This document shows positions 35,421 to 42,928 of a stretch of 64,000 bases of DNA, piece by piece. The stretch comes from DASUPK01 sp963695805. Its GTDB lineage: Bacteria; Actinomycetota; Thermoleophilia; Solirubrobacterales; 70-9. The notes beneath the pieces are model-generated. The model searched no databases and was not told the DNA's origin. It saw nothing but the letters and a program-made list of their open reading frames with translations. The stretch spans positions 124,001 to 188,000 of the forward strand of contig CAVOHV010000006.1 in assembly GCA_963695805.1 (NCBI GenBank), read 5' to 3'. Every line of letters starts with the position of its first letter. Within the stretch, counting starts at the first letter, position 1. The position numbers and the translations under genes are program-made.

Positions 35421-35974
35421 GAGTCCGCTTCGTCCGAGTCCGCGTCGTCCGAGCCCGCGTCGTCCCCGACGCGCTCGAGGACAATCCGGTCGGGCTCGAT
35501 CGTCACCCTGAGCGCCTTGTGGCCCTTCCAGTGCTCGGTGTAGGTGGGGTCGTCCTTGATCGAGGGATCGAGCCAGATGCCGTAGCCCTCCACCTCGCCC
35601 TGGTCGAAGCTCGCCTCGAGGGGCTTGCGGCGTCCGCGTCCGCGACGGCCGCGACGGCGGCGGCGACGACGGCCGCTGGGCCTCTCGCCCTCGCCGTCGT
35701 CATCGGAATCGCCCTCTCCCTCGTCGGTCGCGCCCTCTTCCTCCTCGGGCTCGGGCTCGCCCAGCTCAGCTTCGATCTCCGCCTCGATCTCGTCGCGGAG
35801 GTCAACGTCACCAGCAGGTTCCTCACCCTCGGCGGTGAGGTCGTGTCGCTGCCTGAAATCCCGCAGCTGGGAGGCCGAAACGCCAAGCTGATGTGCAATC
35901 CAGGCATCTGTCCGCCCCTGGCGGACCCAGGCGCGGATCTGGTTGAGCTGTGGACGCAGAGACTGGCGTGCCAT
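35417..35974 (-). CDS. HTH protein with acidic and Arg-rich segments (possible nucleic-acid binder)
   Basis: 185 residues from ATG 35974. The N-terminal ~45 residues look like a helix-turn-helix (RAWVRQGRTDAWIAHQLGVS, then ASQLRDFRQRHDL). Then come a Glu/Asp-rich stretch (~60-95), a run of Arg/Gly (RRRRRRRGRRGRGRR, ~101-116) and a compact C-terminal domain (EGYGIWLDPSIKDDPTYTEH, then RVTIEPDRIVLERVGD). Such an acidic-basic architecture suggests DNA or RNA binding. It is divergent from csrA, with the intervening 140 bases holding two hairpins. Family not recognised. Confidence 0.7.
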   Translation of the reverse strand: MARQSLRPQLNQIRAWVRQGRTDAWIAHQLGVSASQLRDFRQRHDLTAEGEEPAGDVDLRDEIEAEIEAELGEPEPEEEEGATDEGEGDSDDDGEGERPSGRRRRRRRGRRGRGRRKPLEASFDQGEVEGYGIWLDPSIKDDPTYTEHWKGHKALRVTIEPDRIVLERVGDDAGSDDADSDEADS

Positions 35975-36050
35975 CGGTCGGCGGACTCTAGAGGATGGCG
36001 CCCATCTGCCATTTGTGCCTTGTTGGGCGACCCCTGAACGGCTACGCTAC

Positions 36051-36106
36051 CTACTTCTAAGTAGCTGAGAGAGCGCCTACTGGGGGTAGGCGACGATCTG
36101 AGGAGG
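36051..36106 (+). promoter_or_regulatory. csrA leader: two hairpins and Shine-Dalgarno
   Basis: CTACTT/AAGTAG (36051-36064) and GCCTAC/GTAGGC (36075-36091) form two small perfect stems. AGGAGG follows at 36101-36106, ten bases before the csrA ATG. CsrA proteins bind GGA in such settings, and the Shine-Dalgarno itself contains AGGA, so autoregulation is possible. The role is inferred. Confidence 0.4.
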
Positions 36107-36116
36107 CGTCCGAACC

Positions 36117-36362
36117 ATGCTGGTGCTGACAAGGAAGACGGGCCAGAGCATCATGATCGGCGACGGCGTGGAGGTCCAGGTGCTGTCGGTAGCGGGCGAG
36201 AAAGTCCGCCTCGGCATCACCGCGCCGCGCGACGTGTCGATCTTCCGCAACGAGGTCTACAACCGGATCGAGACTGAGGCCTCGCAGGGCGAGGAAGAAG
36301 TGGAGGCCGGCACCAACGCCGTCGTCGAGGACGCCCTGGAGCGGCTCTCGCACCGGTCTTAG
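36117..36362 (+). CDS. csrA: carbon storage regulator CsrA
   Basis: 81 residues; the first ~55 are textbook CsrA (MLVLTRKTGQSIMIGDGVEV, then KVRLGITAPRDVSIFRNEVY), an RNA-binding dimer that blocks or stabilises mRNAs at GGA sites. The conserved RNA-contacting Arg region (RLGI, RNEVY) is present. A ~25-residue Glu-rich tail follows. No fliW or flagellar gene is visible in the window, although csrA is usually tied to flagella in Gram-positives. Confidence 0.96.
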   Translation: MLVLTRKTGQSIMIGDGVEVQVLSVAGEKVRLGITAPRDVSIFRNEVYNRIETEASQGEEEVEAGTNAVVEDALERLSHRS

Positions 36363-36406
36363 CAGTAGGGCTGGCGGCCCCCTTCCGGTCGGGGATACTG
36401 GACCCG

Positions 36407-36808
36407 ATGTCGGAGGAGAACGTGAGCGTCGTGAGGGATTTCCTCGACGCCGGGACGCGAGAGGACTGGGCGCGAGTCGCGGAGCTGGTCGATCCCGATG
36501 TCGAGTTGCACGGGACGGTCGGCGGCGTTGAGGAGGGCCGGGTTTACCGCGGTCTCGCCGAGGCCATGCGCGAGTACATCGAGGTGGACGGCGAGGCGTG
36601 GGAGGAGCGCCGCATCGAGCCGGAGGAGTTCCTCGACGCCGACGACGACGTAGTCGTGTTGCTGCACGAGTACCGGCGCGGCAGAGGCAGCGGAGTCGAG
36701 TTGGAGATCGACACAGCGGTTGTCTTCACGGTCCGCGACGGACGGGTGGTGCGCATACAGGGATATATGGATCCCGCGGCAGCCCAGAAGGCCGCCGAGC
36801 TGTCCTGA
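36407..36808 (+). CDS. SnoaL/NTF2-like protein
   Basis: A 133-residue single NTF2-like domain: SEENVSVVRDFLDAGTREDW at the start, AELVDPDVELHGTVGGVEEG, then EFLDADDDVVVLLHEYRRGR and VFTVRDGRVVRIQGYMDPAA. Such folds act as small hydrolases or ligand-binding proteins; no catalytic role can be assigned. ATG 36407 lies 44 bases after csrA on the same strand. Confidence 0.82.
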   Translation: MSEENVSVVRDFLDAGTREDWARVAELVDPDVELHGTVGGVEEGRVYRGLAEAMREYIEVDGEAWEERRIEPEEFLDADDDVVVLLHEYRRGRGSGVELEIDTAVVFTVRDGRVVRIQGYMDPAAAQKAAELS

Positions 36809-36816
36809 GGGGGCCG

Positions 36817-37065
36817 CTAGCCCATCAGCCAGGCCAGCGTCTCGAACATCGCCACGACCACGGTGACGACCGTGATCGTCAGGCAGACGAGGAGAACGCT
36901 GAACCGCACCCGGCCACGTGACTCGTTGCGCGTGATGCGACGGGCGCGCGATCGGTTGACCGCACGCTTCCGCAGCTGATCGCGCCGGCGCTTTTCGAGC
37001 GCCATCTCCTGCTCGAACGCCAGCTCGATCTGAGCCATGCTCTGTCGCATCCGCATCTGAGTCAT
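36817..37065 (-). CDS. small C-terminally anchored membrane protein
   Basis: An 82-residue protein from ATG 37065. A charged, coiled-coil-like N-terminal half (QIELAFEQEMALEKRRRDQL, then RKRAVNRSRARRITRNESR) is followed by one hydrophobic C-terminal helix (VRFSVLLVCLTITVVTVVVA). Topology suggests a cytoplasmic head anchored to the membrane. Unknown family. It is convergent with the SnoaL-like gene. Confidence 0.6.
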   Translation of the reverse strand: MTQMRMRQSMAQIELAFEQEMALEKRRRDQLRKRAVNRSRARRITRNESRGRVRFSVLLVCLTITVVTVVVAMFETLAWLMG

Positions 37066-37118
37066 CTCAACAGCCCCCCGGGGCGACCGGGCAAGCTAGC
37101 AAACGATCTTGCCATTGA

Positions 37119-37667
37119 CTATAGGGGGCAGCTTCCCCATAACCCCCGGCCTTGAGCGCCTGCCCGGGCCGCCAGACGGGCGAAGAGCGAGGCGAATGAG
37201 TCGTTCGGCGGAATCGTCAATGTCCGTGCCAGGCCCAGTCTGACGAGCTCCGCGTTCACGAACAGCGGGTGCCCGCCGGGGCGCGCGGCGGGGAGGTAGA
37301 CGTAGGCGAGCAGGCGACCGTAGACGTCCCGCCGCTCGGCGTCGAAGCGGAGGGTCACGCTCCGGCCGCCGACCAGTCGCTCGTTCACCGCATGCGCCTG
37401 CGGCCCGCCGCACTGGACCGGGGTGTCCGGCTTGACGGTCTCGGGCGTGTCGATGCCGATGTAGCGGACGGTTTCCTCGTCGCCATCCCGCATCGCCACG
37501 TCGATGGTGTCCCCGTCGACGACGTGGGTGACGCGGGCGCTGACCGGGCCGCTGGGCTCGGAGGAGCCGCCGTCGTTCCCGCAACCCCGGGACACGGCGA
37601 GCACGACCAGAACAGCGGCAATCAAGAGGGGCGCCCGGAGGGCACCGCGGCGAAGCGGTCGGCTCAC
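37119..37667 (-). CDS. exported thermonuclease (SNase) family protein
   Basis: 182 residues with an N-terminal export signal or anchor (LLIAAVLVVLAVSRGCG; a Cys here could be a lipidation site). The SNase domain shows VTHVVDGDTIDVAMRDGDEE, VRYIGIDTPETVKPDT and RRDVYGRLLAYVYLP, with the catalytic Arg/Glu/Asp set of staphylococcal nuclease. It should be a Ca-dependent nuclease outside the cell. The gene is followed by 50 bases of short intergenic DNA. Confidence 0.88.
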   Translation of the reverse strand: MSRPLRRGALRAPLLIAAVLVVLAVSRGCGNDGGSSEPSGPVSARVTHVVDGDTIDVAMRDGDEETVRYIGIDTPETVKPDTPVQCGGPQAHAVNERLVGGRSVTLRFDAERRDVYGRLLAYVYLPAARPGGHPLFVNAELVRLGLARTLTIPPNDSFASLFARLAARAGAQGRGLWGSCPL

Positions 37668-37702
37668 CCCTCGATGATGCTCCGCGGCTCGGAACTATCC
37701 GC

Positions 37703-37741
37703 GGGGCGCTTTTCGCGTCTGGGGGGCGAGTAAAGCGCCCC
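37703..37741. repeat. 39-bp palindrome family B, copy 2 (intergenic)
   Basis: Outer arms GGGGCGCTTT and AAAGCGCCCC as in the copy at 30787-30825, with the same total length and the same GAGT before the right arm; the inner 14 bases differ. It lies between the thermonuclease and aldolase genes and ends one base before the aldolase stop codon begins, so it may serve as that gene's terminator. Confidence 0.7.
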
Positions 37742-37742
37742 G

Positions 37743-38663
37743 CTACGGGATGCGCCGCACGTTGTTGAGCAGCGTCTCCTTGATCTGGCCGATGATCTCG
37801 AGCGCCTCCGACTTCTCGCGCTGCCAGACGTTGCGGCCGAAGATCACGCCGGATCCGCCCGTCTCCATGATCGTGCGGGTGTGCGAGAGGACGGTCTCGT
37901 CGTCAGTTTTCGAGCCGCCGGAGAGGACCACCAGGGCGCGGCCCGCGGACTCGACGATCTGGCGGACCGCCTCCTCGGGCGAGACGTCCATCTCGTTGTA
38001 AGGGGCCGGCTGGTCCTTGTCCTTCTCGGGGTCGAACTTCGGGAAGTTAAGCTTGACGATGTCGGCGCCCATCTCCATCGCCATGCGTGCGGCGTAGTCG
38101 ATCGCGTAGAAGGAGACCTGGCCGCCCTTCTTGTCGATGTCCCGGCCGCGCGGATAGGCCCAGACCATCAGCGGCATGCCGTAGCGCTCGCAGTCCTCGC
38201 GGACGCCCTTGAGCTGGTGCAGGTCCACGTCCTGCCGCGGCGACCCGACGTAGAGCGTGTAGCCGACCGCGTCGGCGCCCAACCGGACGGCGTCCTCGAC
38301 GGACGCGTTGGTCGAGGAGAAGGCCTCATCGGAGGGCGGGACGTCCGTCTTGCCGTTGACCTTCAGGATCAGGGGCACCTGGCCCGCGTAGTCGGGGTAG
38401 TAGCGCGTCGCCAGGCCGATCTGACAGGCGAGCGCCGAGTAGCCGGCCTCGGCGGCGAGGCTGAACTGGTACTCGGGGTCCTTCGAGGCCGGGTTCGGGA
38501 AGAAATCGCGCGGTCCGTGCTCGATGCCCTGGTCGATCGGGAGCAGCATCAGCGTCCCGTTGCCGGGGCCGTAGTCGAAGAGCAGCCGGCGCAGCCGCGC
38601 GCGCTTGCCGGGCGAGAGCGTTGCGAGCAGCGACTTCTGCTCGGTGATCGACTTGACTTCCAT
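37743..38663 (-). CDS. fbaB: class I fructose-bisphosphate aldolase (DhnA/FbaB type)
   Basis: 306 residues from ATG 38663, with a strong GAGGAGG Shine-Dalgarno on the minus strand. DhnA-type features: RRLLFDYGPGNGTLMLLPID, QGIEHGPRDFFPN, the Schiff-base Lys region ADIVKLNFPKFDPEKD, and the phosphate-binding LVVLSGGSKTDDETVL with GGSGVIFGRNVWQRE. It cleaves or forms fructose-1,6-bisphosphate in glycolysis/gluconeogenesis. The gene is divergent from the GCS2 ligase. Confidence 0.9.
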   Translation of the reverse strand: MEVKSITEQKSLLATLSPGKRARLRRLLFDYGPGNGTLMLLPIDQGIEHGPRDFFPNPASKDPEYQFSLAAEAGYSALACQIGLATRYYPDYAGQVPLILKVNGKTDVPPSDEAFSSTNASVEDAVRLGADAVGYTLYVGSPRQDVDLHQLKGVREDCERYGMPLMVWAYPRGRDIDKKGGQVSFYAIDYAARMAMEMGADIVKLNFPKFDPEKDKDQPAPYNEMDVSPEEAVRQIVESAGRALVVLSGGSKTDDETVLSHTRTIMETGGSGVIFGRNVWQREKSEALEIIGQIKETLLNNVRRIP

Positions 38664-38773
38664 GGTCTCGAATACCTCCTCGTTGGGCCTCGGATTCAGT
38701 ATGCCCCATCTTCGCGTCCCGCTACCTCCGTGCGCAGCACGGATCAGCGTGGACCGCATCCCCCGGTGCTGTC

Positions 38774-39907
38774 ATGGTCCCGGGCGTGCTGGAGCACAAG
38801 TTCGGCCGGACCCGGTTCACGGTCGGCATCGAGGAGGAGCTGATGATCTGCGATGCCGAGACCCTGGAGCTCGCCCAGGGGATCGAGCGGATCCTGGACT
38901 TCCTCCCCGAGAAGAAGCTGCCCGGGATGGTGAAGCCGGAGCTGATGCAGTCCGTCCTCGAGGTCGCGACGCTGCCCTGCGGCGGCGTCGCCGAGGCCGG
39001 TGGGCAGCTCCGCTCGCTGCGCCGGACCGTTCGTGAGGTCGCCGCCCAGCAGGGCCTTGCGATCGGAGCCGCCGGAACTCACCCCAGCGCCCTCTACGAG
39101 GACCAGTTGATCGTCGAGCGCCCTCGCTACCGGGAGCTCGCGGACGAGCTCGGCTGGATCGCCGAGCGGGAGCTGATCTTCGGCACCCACGTCCACGTCG
39201 GCATTGACGATGCGGACAAGGCGATCTACGTCGCCGACATGATGCGCGGCTACCTGCCGCTGCTGCTCGGCATGTCCAGCAACTCCCCGCTCTGGCGCGG
39301 CCGCACCACCGGGATGATGTCCGCGCGCACACCGGTGTTCCGCGCCTTCCCCCGGGTCGGGGTCCCGCCCTACTACGGCACGTGGAAGGCCTACTCGCAC
39401 CGCGTCGAGCAGATGATGCGCGGCGGGGCGATCCCGGACTACACCTACATGTGGTGGGACGTGCGGCCCCACCCGAACCTGGGCACGGTCGAGCTCCGGG
39501 TCTTCGATCAGCAGACGCGGGTCGAGCACACGATCGGGTTCGCCGCCTTCGCGCAGGCCCTGGCCCACCGGCTCGCGACCGAATACGAGGCCGGTGTGCC
39601 CAGCGTCGATTACCCCCACGAGCTGATCGACGACAACAAGGTCCGCGCCGCGCTGGTCGGGATCGAGGGCAAGCTGATCGATTTCGACCACGGGCTCGAG
39701 GTGCCGGGCGAGGAGATGGCGCTCGGCACGATCGAGGACCTCCGCGAGAACGCACGTGAGCTCGGCTGTGAGGACGAGCTCGTCCACCTCACTGACCTGG
39801 TCGAGTACGGCACCGGGGCTCGACGCCAGCTCAACTCGCTGCAGGACCACGGCGAGATCGGCGGGCTGATGACGGAGATCGTGGCGGCCACCGACCCGGA
39901 CAGCTGA
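38774..39907 (+). CDS. GCS2-family carboxylate-amine ligase (YbdK/EgtA-like)
   Basis: 377 residues. GCS2 motifs: FTVGIEEELMICDAETLELA, GAAGTHPSALYEDQLIVERP, IFGTHVHVGIDD, and LLGMSSNSPLWRGRTTGMMS with VELRVFDQQTRVEHTIGFAA. This family contains gamma-glutamylcysteine ligases such as YbdK and actinobacterial EgtA; the second substrate is uncertain, so low-molecular-weight thiol or ergothioneine synthesis is only a possibility. The gene ends in an AT-rich region holding a weak hairpin (AGGCA/TGCCT near 39925-39940). Confidence 0.88.
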   Translation: MVPGVLEHKFGRTRFTVGIEEELMICDAETLELAQGIERILDFLPEKKLPGMVKPELMQSVLEVATLPCGGVAEAGGQLRSLRRTVREVAAQQGLAIGAAGTHPSALYEDQLIVERPRYRELADELGWIAERELIFGTHVHVGIDDADKAIYVADMMRGYLPLLLGMSSNSPLWRGRTTGMMSARTPVFRAFPRVGVPPYYGTWKAYSHRVEQMMRGGAIPDYTYMWWDVRPHPNLGTVELRVFDQQTRVEHTIGFAAFAQALAHRLATEYEAGVPSVDYPHELIDDNKVRAALVGIEGKLIDFDHGLEVPGEEMALGTIEDLRENARELGCEDELVHLTDLVEYGTGARRQLNSLQDHGEIGGLMTEIVAATDPDS

Positions 39908-40018
39908 TTTTTCGCTGAGACACAGGCACTGCGATGCCTCAGAAAGGCCGCACTCGAACGCTTCCGGACGGTGCGATACGGTTTCAGTAGTGATTTACCC
40001 ACTTTTTCCGCCATGAAA

Positions 40019-40031
40019 TACGGAATCCGTA
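40019..40031. promoter_or_regulatory. palindromic operator candidate before the HxlR-type gene
   Basis: TACGGA-A-TCCGTA, ending three bases before the ATG at 40035. A related half site (GATACGG) lies at 39975-39981. Its position would let the HxlR-type product block its own translation start or promoter. Inferred role. Confidence 0.4.
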
Positions 40032-40034
40032 CTG

Positions 40035-40328
40035 ATGGCTGCTGAGCGGGCGGTAGAGAGCGTTCTCGACCTGCTCGGGCGGCGCTGGGTCCTGAGGCTG
40101 GTCTGGGAGCTCCGCCGGAGCACCCTCTCCTTCTCGGAGCTCCGTGAGCGGACCGGGATCAGCCCATCCGTCCTCTCCGCGCGCCTGCGGGAGCTGGTCG
40201 ATTCAGGTGTCCTCGAGCGCGACGGCGGGCGGCGCTACCGGCTCAGCGGCCGGGGCCGCGAGCTCGCCCGCATTCTCTATGAGCTGAATCGATGGGCCGA
40301 GCACCAACAGGAAACGGGTCGCGCCTAG
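40035..40328 (+). CDS. HxlR/MarR-type winged-helix transcriptional regulator
   Basis: A 97-residue single winged helix typical of HxlR proteins: VLDLLGRRWVLRLVWELRRS, LSFSELRERTGISPSVLSAR, LRELVDSGVLERDGGRRYRL and the C-terminal dimer helix (RELARILYELNRWAEHQQ). The last codons and stop (TGRA-stop) lie within a palindromic repeat copy. It is preceded by an AT-rich leader with a palindrome. Likely effector and targets are unknown; the closest neighbours are the GCS2 ligase and rhomboid-like genes. Confidence 0.9.
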   Translation: MAAERAVESVLDLLGRRWVLRLVWELRRSTLSFSELRERTGISPSVLSARLRELVDSGVLERDGGRRYRLSGRGRELARILYELNRWAEHQQETGRA

Positions 40329-40347
40329 AAACCGAGCGCGCCCTCGC
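40313..40347. repeat. dispersed palindromic repeat family A, copy 6 (spans HxlR stop codon)
   Basis: A 35-base element starting AACGGGTCGCGC and ending GCGCGCCCTCGC, so both ends and the orientation match family A. It contains the last four codons and the stop of the HxlR-type gene, and may double as its terminator hairpin. Confidence 0.65.
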
Positions 40348-40361
40348 ACTATCCTCGCGGA

Positions 40362-41153
40362 GTGAGCTCGCCTGAGCTAAGCGTCGTCTGCAGGACCTGT
40401 GGCGAGGAGGTCAGCCCTTATGTGACCGAGTGCCCGTACTGCGGCACCCGGCTGCGCAAGCGCGCACCGAAGCTCGAGCTCCGCGGCGACGAGCTCACCC
40501 CTCGGCAGTCCCGCCGCACTCGCCGCCGCCTCGCGCGGGCCCAGCGCGCCGACCGAGCCAGCCGGCTGGCCGACCGCCCCTACGCCGTGATCGCGGCGAT
40601 CCTGATCCCTGCAGTCCTCCTGCTCGTACGCGTCGCCAGCCCGGCGATCAATGCCTTCGACCTCGGCGCCATAGTCGGTCCCGTCGAGGGGGACTGGTGG
40701 CGCTACCTGGCGGCTCCCTTCATCTATCCCGACATCGGCTACCTCTTCGTCGCCTCGGTCGGAATCGCGATCTTCGGCTACGCGGTCGAGGAGCGGCTCG
40801 GGACGATTGCCACCGTCGTGCTGATCCTCGCCTGCGGGGGCCTCGGCATGCTTGCGGCCGACGGGATCGAGACCGCCTTCGCCAACAGCAACGACGTCCT
40901 GCTCGCCGCCGGCGGCAACGGGATCGCCCTCGGCCTGCTCTGCGCCTGGGCGGTGATGCGCGCGGCGGAGGTCCGGGCACACCCCGGCGAGGATGTGGAG
41001 GTGATCGGCGCCGCGGTTGCCGCAGCTGTCCTCATCCTGCTGCCGCTCGTCGACGATTACGCAAACGTCTTCGCCGGCTTCGGCGGTGCCCTGGTGGGCG
41101 CGGGCTGCGGACTGGGCACCGTCTTGGCGCGCCGCGAGCGCAGACCCGACTGA
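40362..41153 (+). CDS. zinc-ribbon plus degenerate rhomboid-like membrane protein
   Basis: 263 residues from GTG 40362. Residues 10-27 form a zinc ribbon (C10, C13, C24, C27). A basic linker precedes about six TM helices arranged like a rhomboid (WRYLAAPFIYPDIGYLFVAS, IFGYAVEERLGT). The rhomboid GxSG nucleophile position reads GGNG (N186) and the catalytic His position reads Gly (VFAGFGGALVG), so it should lack protease activity: an iRhom/derlin-like pseudoprotease. Role unknown. The next gene starts 11 bases later. Confidence 0.75.
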   Translation: MSSPELSVVCRTCGEEVSPYVTECPYCGTRLRKRAPKLELRGDELTPRQSRRTRRRLARAQRADRASRLADRPYAVIAAILIPAVLLLVRVASPAINAFDLGAIVGPVEGDWWRYLAAPFIYPDIGYLFVASVGIAIFGYAVEERLGTIATVVLILACGGLGMLAADGIETAFANSNDVLLAAGGNGIALGLLCAWAVMRAAEVRAHPGEDVEVIGAAVAAAVLILLPLVDDYANVFAGFGGALVGAGCGLGTVLARRERRPD

Positions 41154-41164
41154 CCACGAGCAGA

Positions 41165-41821
41165 TTGGCCTTCGACAAGTTCATCTCGATCACCCCTGAG
41201 CTGCACCGCTACGCGGTCGAGCACAGCTCGTTCCGCGACGGGGTGATCTCCGACGTCGAGCGGGCGGGCGAGGAGATGGGCGACCTGGCCGCGATGCAGA
41301 TCGCGGGCGACCAGGCGGCGTTCATGACGATCCTGGTCAGGGCGATCGGCGCCCACGACGCGCTCGAGGTCGGCACCTTCCTCGGCTACGGCGCCCTCGC
41401 GATCGCACGCGGCCTGCCCGAGGACGGCCGCCTGATCTGCTGCGAGCTCGACGAGGGGTACGCCGAGCGCGCCCGCGGGCACCTGCGCATGGCCGGCCTC
41501 GAGGACAGGGTGGAGGTCCGGGTCGGCCCCGCGCTCGAGTCGCTGCGGGCGATGGAGCGCACAGAACAGTTCGACTTCGCGTTCATCGACGCGGACAAGA
41601 CCGAGTACATCGACTACTTCGAGGAGACCCTGCCTCGGATGCGCCCGAACGGCGTGATTCTGCTCGACAACACCCTGCGCGGGGGAAGCGTGCTCGACCC
41701 AGGCGACTCCGAGTCCGCTCGGGTGACGGCCGAGCTCAACGACCGGCTGGCAACTGACGATCGGGTGGACGTGGCGCTGCTCGGCTTCGCCGACGGCATC
41801 ACCATGGTCCGTAAGCGGTGA
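41165..41821 (+). CDS. class I SAM-dependent O-methyltransferase (CCoAOMT-like)
   Basis: 218 residues, most likely from TTG 41165; the frame is open further upstream but in the wrong register of the rhomboid-like gene. Motifs: LEVGTFLGYGALAIARGLPE (SAM site), LICCELDEGYAERARGHLRM, FDFAFIDADKTEYIDYFEET (metal-binding Asp) and GVILLDNTLRGGSVLDPGD. These match the cation-dependent O-methyltransferase-3 family. Substrate unknown. The stop overlaps the GTG of the GNAT gene (GTGA). Confidence 0.87.
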   Translation: MAFDKFISITPELHRYAVEHSSFRDGVISDVERAGEEMGDLAAMQIAGDQAAFMTILVRAIGAHDALEVGTFLGYGALAIARGLPEDGRLICCELDEGYAERARGHLRMAGLEDRVEVRVGPALESLRAMERTEQFDFAFIDADKTEYIDYFEETLPRMRPNGVILLDNTLRGGSVLDPGDSESARVTAELNDRLATDDRVDVALLGFADGITMVRKR

Positions 41822-42585
41822 GCGGCCTCCCCACTGACGACCGTGGCTGGTTCGACCTGGTGCTCTCCAACCAGCCGCCGCTCTGGAGGCTGATGGCGGA
41901 GGCGTGCGGGGGCGGCGTCTGGACCGACGGCGATCTCCAGGCGGCACTGGTCCCCGCCTCCCCCAACCGCTCGTTCTTCAACTCGGTTTTCTACCGGGAC
42001 ACGGACGCCCTGCTCGAGACCCTCCCGCGGCTCGCCGGGGCCTACGACGAGGCCGGTGTCAACGCCTGGACGGTGTGGGTGCCCGCGGACGACGAGCGGG
42101 CTCGCGAGGGCCTGGAGGCGGCCGGGCACAAGCTCGACGCCACGCCGCGAGCGATGGGCTTGGAGCTCTCGGAGCTGCAGATGCCCGATGCGGATCCCGA
42201 GCTCGAGATCCGCGAGGAGACGGACATGGAGCTGCTCCGCCAGATCAACGAGACGGCCTACGGCTATCCGCCCGGGGACTTCCCGCCGATCGCGCCGATG
42301 CCGGGCACAGAGACCTACCTGGCGAGCCTCGACGGCGAGACCGTCTGCTCGACCCTCGTCTGGGCTCCCGGTGAGGACGCGGAGATCACCTTCGTCGCGA
42401 CCCTGCCCGAGGCGCGCGGCCGCGGCATCAGCGGGCGGCTCCTCGCCTACGCACTGGAGCGGCAGCTGGAGCGCGGCAAGTCAGCCTCGACCCTGATCGC
42501 GACCAAGCTCGGCTTTCCCGTCTACGAGACGCTCGGCTATCGCGACGTGGGCGGCCTCGAGATGTGGGAGAAGAGGAAGTCGTGA
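41818..42585 (+). CDS. GNAT-family N-acetyltransferase
   Basis: 255 residues. The C-terminal ~140 residues contain the GNAT core: ITFVATLPEARGRGISGRLL (acetyl-CoA pyrophosphate-binding R/Q-x-x-G-x-G/A) and LIATKLGFPVYETLGYRDVG. The N-terminal ~115 residues look like a degenerate second GNAT half (WVPADDERAREGLEAAGHKL). The gene is coupled to the methyltransferase (GTGA) and to the next small gene (GTGA). The substrate is unknown. Confidence 0.86.
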   Translation: MSGLPTDDRGWFDLVLSNQPPLWRLMAEACGGGVWTDGDLQAALVPASPNRSFFNSVFYRDTDALLETLPRLAGAYDEAGVNAWTVWVPADDERAREGLEAAGHKLDATPRAMGLELSELQMPDADPELEIREETDMELLRQINETAYGYPPGDFPPIAPMPGTETYLASLDGETVCSTLVWAPGEDAEITFVATLPEARGRGISGRLLAYALERQLERGKSASTLIATKLGFPVYETLGYRDVGGLEMWEKRKS

Positions 42586-42923
42586 CTGACCGCAGCTACA
42601 GCGACGAGCAGATCGACGCTGCGATCGAGGCGCTCTCCGACCCGGGGGCCTTCGGCGAGGCCGAGCGGCAGGTCGCCCGGGCGGCGCCCAGGCTGCAGAG
42701 GATCCTCGCGGAGGCGCTCGGCGCCGGCGGTTGGTTCGGCGAGTCGCATGAATCCGAGGTGCTGAAGGCGGCGACCACCCCGGACGAGGAGGCGCGCCTG
42801 CTCGCCGTCCGCACCCTGCTCGCCGAGGAGGCGCGCATGGGAATGATGGTTGGGGTGGCTGTCGGCTGGGCATTGGCCGAGCAGCTCGAACAGCAGGAAT
42901 CCGAACCCACGAAGGAGGACTGA
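42582..42923 (+). CDS. hypothetical 113-residue helical protein
   Basis: From GTG 42582, overlapping the GNAT stop (GTGA). It is an acidic, all-helical protein (YSDEQIDAAIEALSDPGAFG, ERQVARAAPRLQRILAEALG, RMGMMVGVAVGWALAEQLEQ). Composition and coupling support it as real. No family recognised. It ends just before the metallo-hydrolase gene, whose Shine-Dalgarno (AAGGAGG) lies inside its last codons. Confidence 0.65.
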   Translation: MTDRSYSDEQIDAAIEALSDPGAFGEAERQVARAAPRLQRILAEALGAGGWFGESHESEVLKAATTPDEEARLLAVRTLLAEEARMGMMVGVAVGWALAEQLEQQESEPTKED

Positions 42924-42928
42924 CGCAA

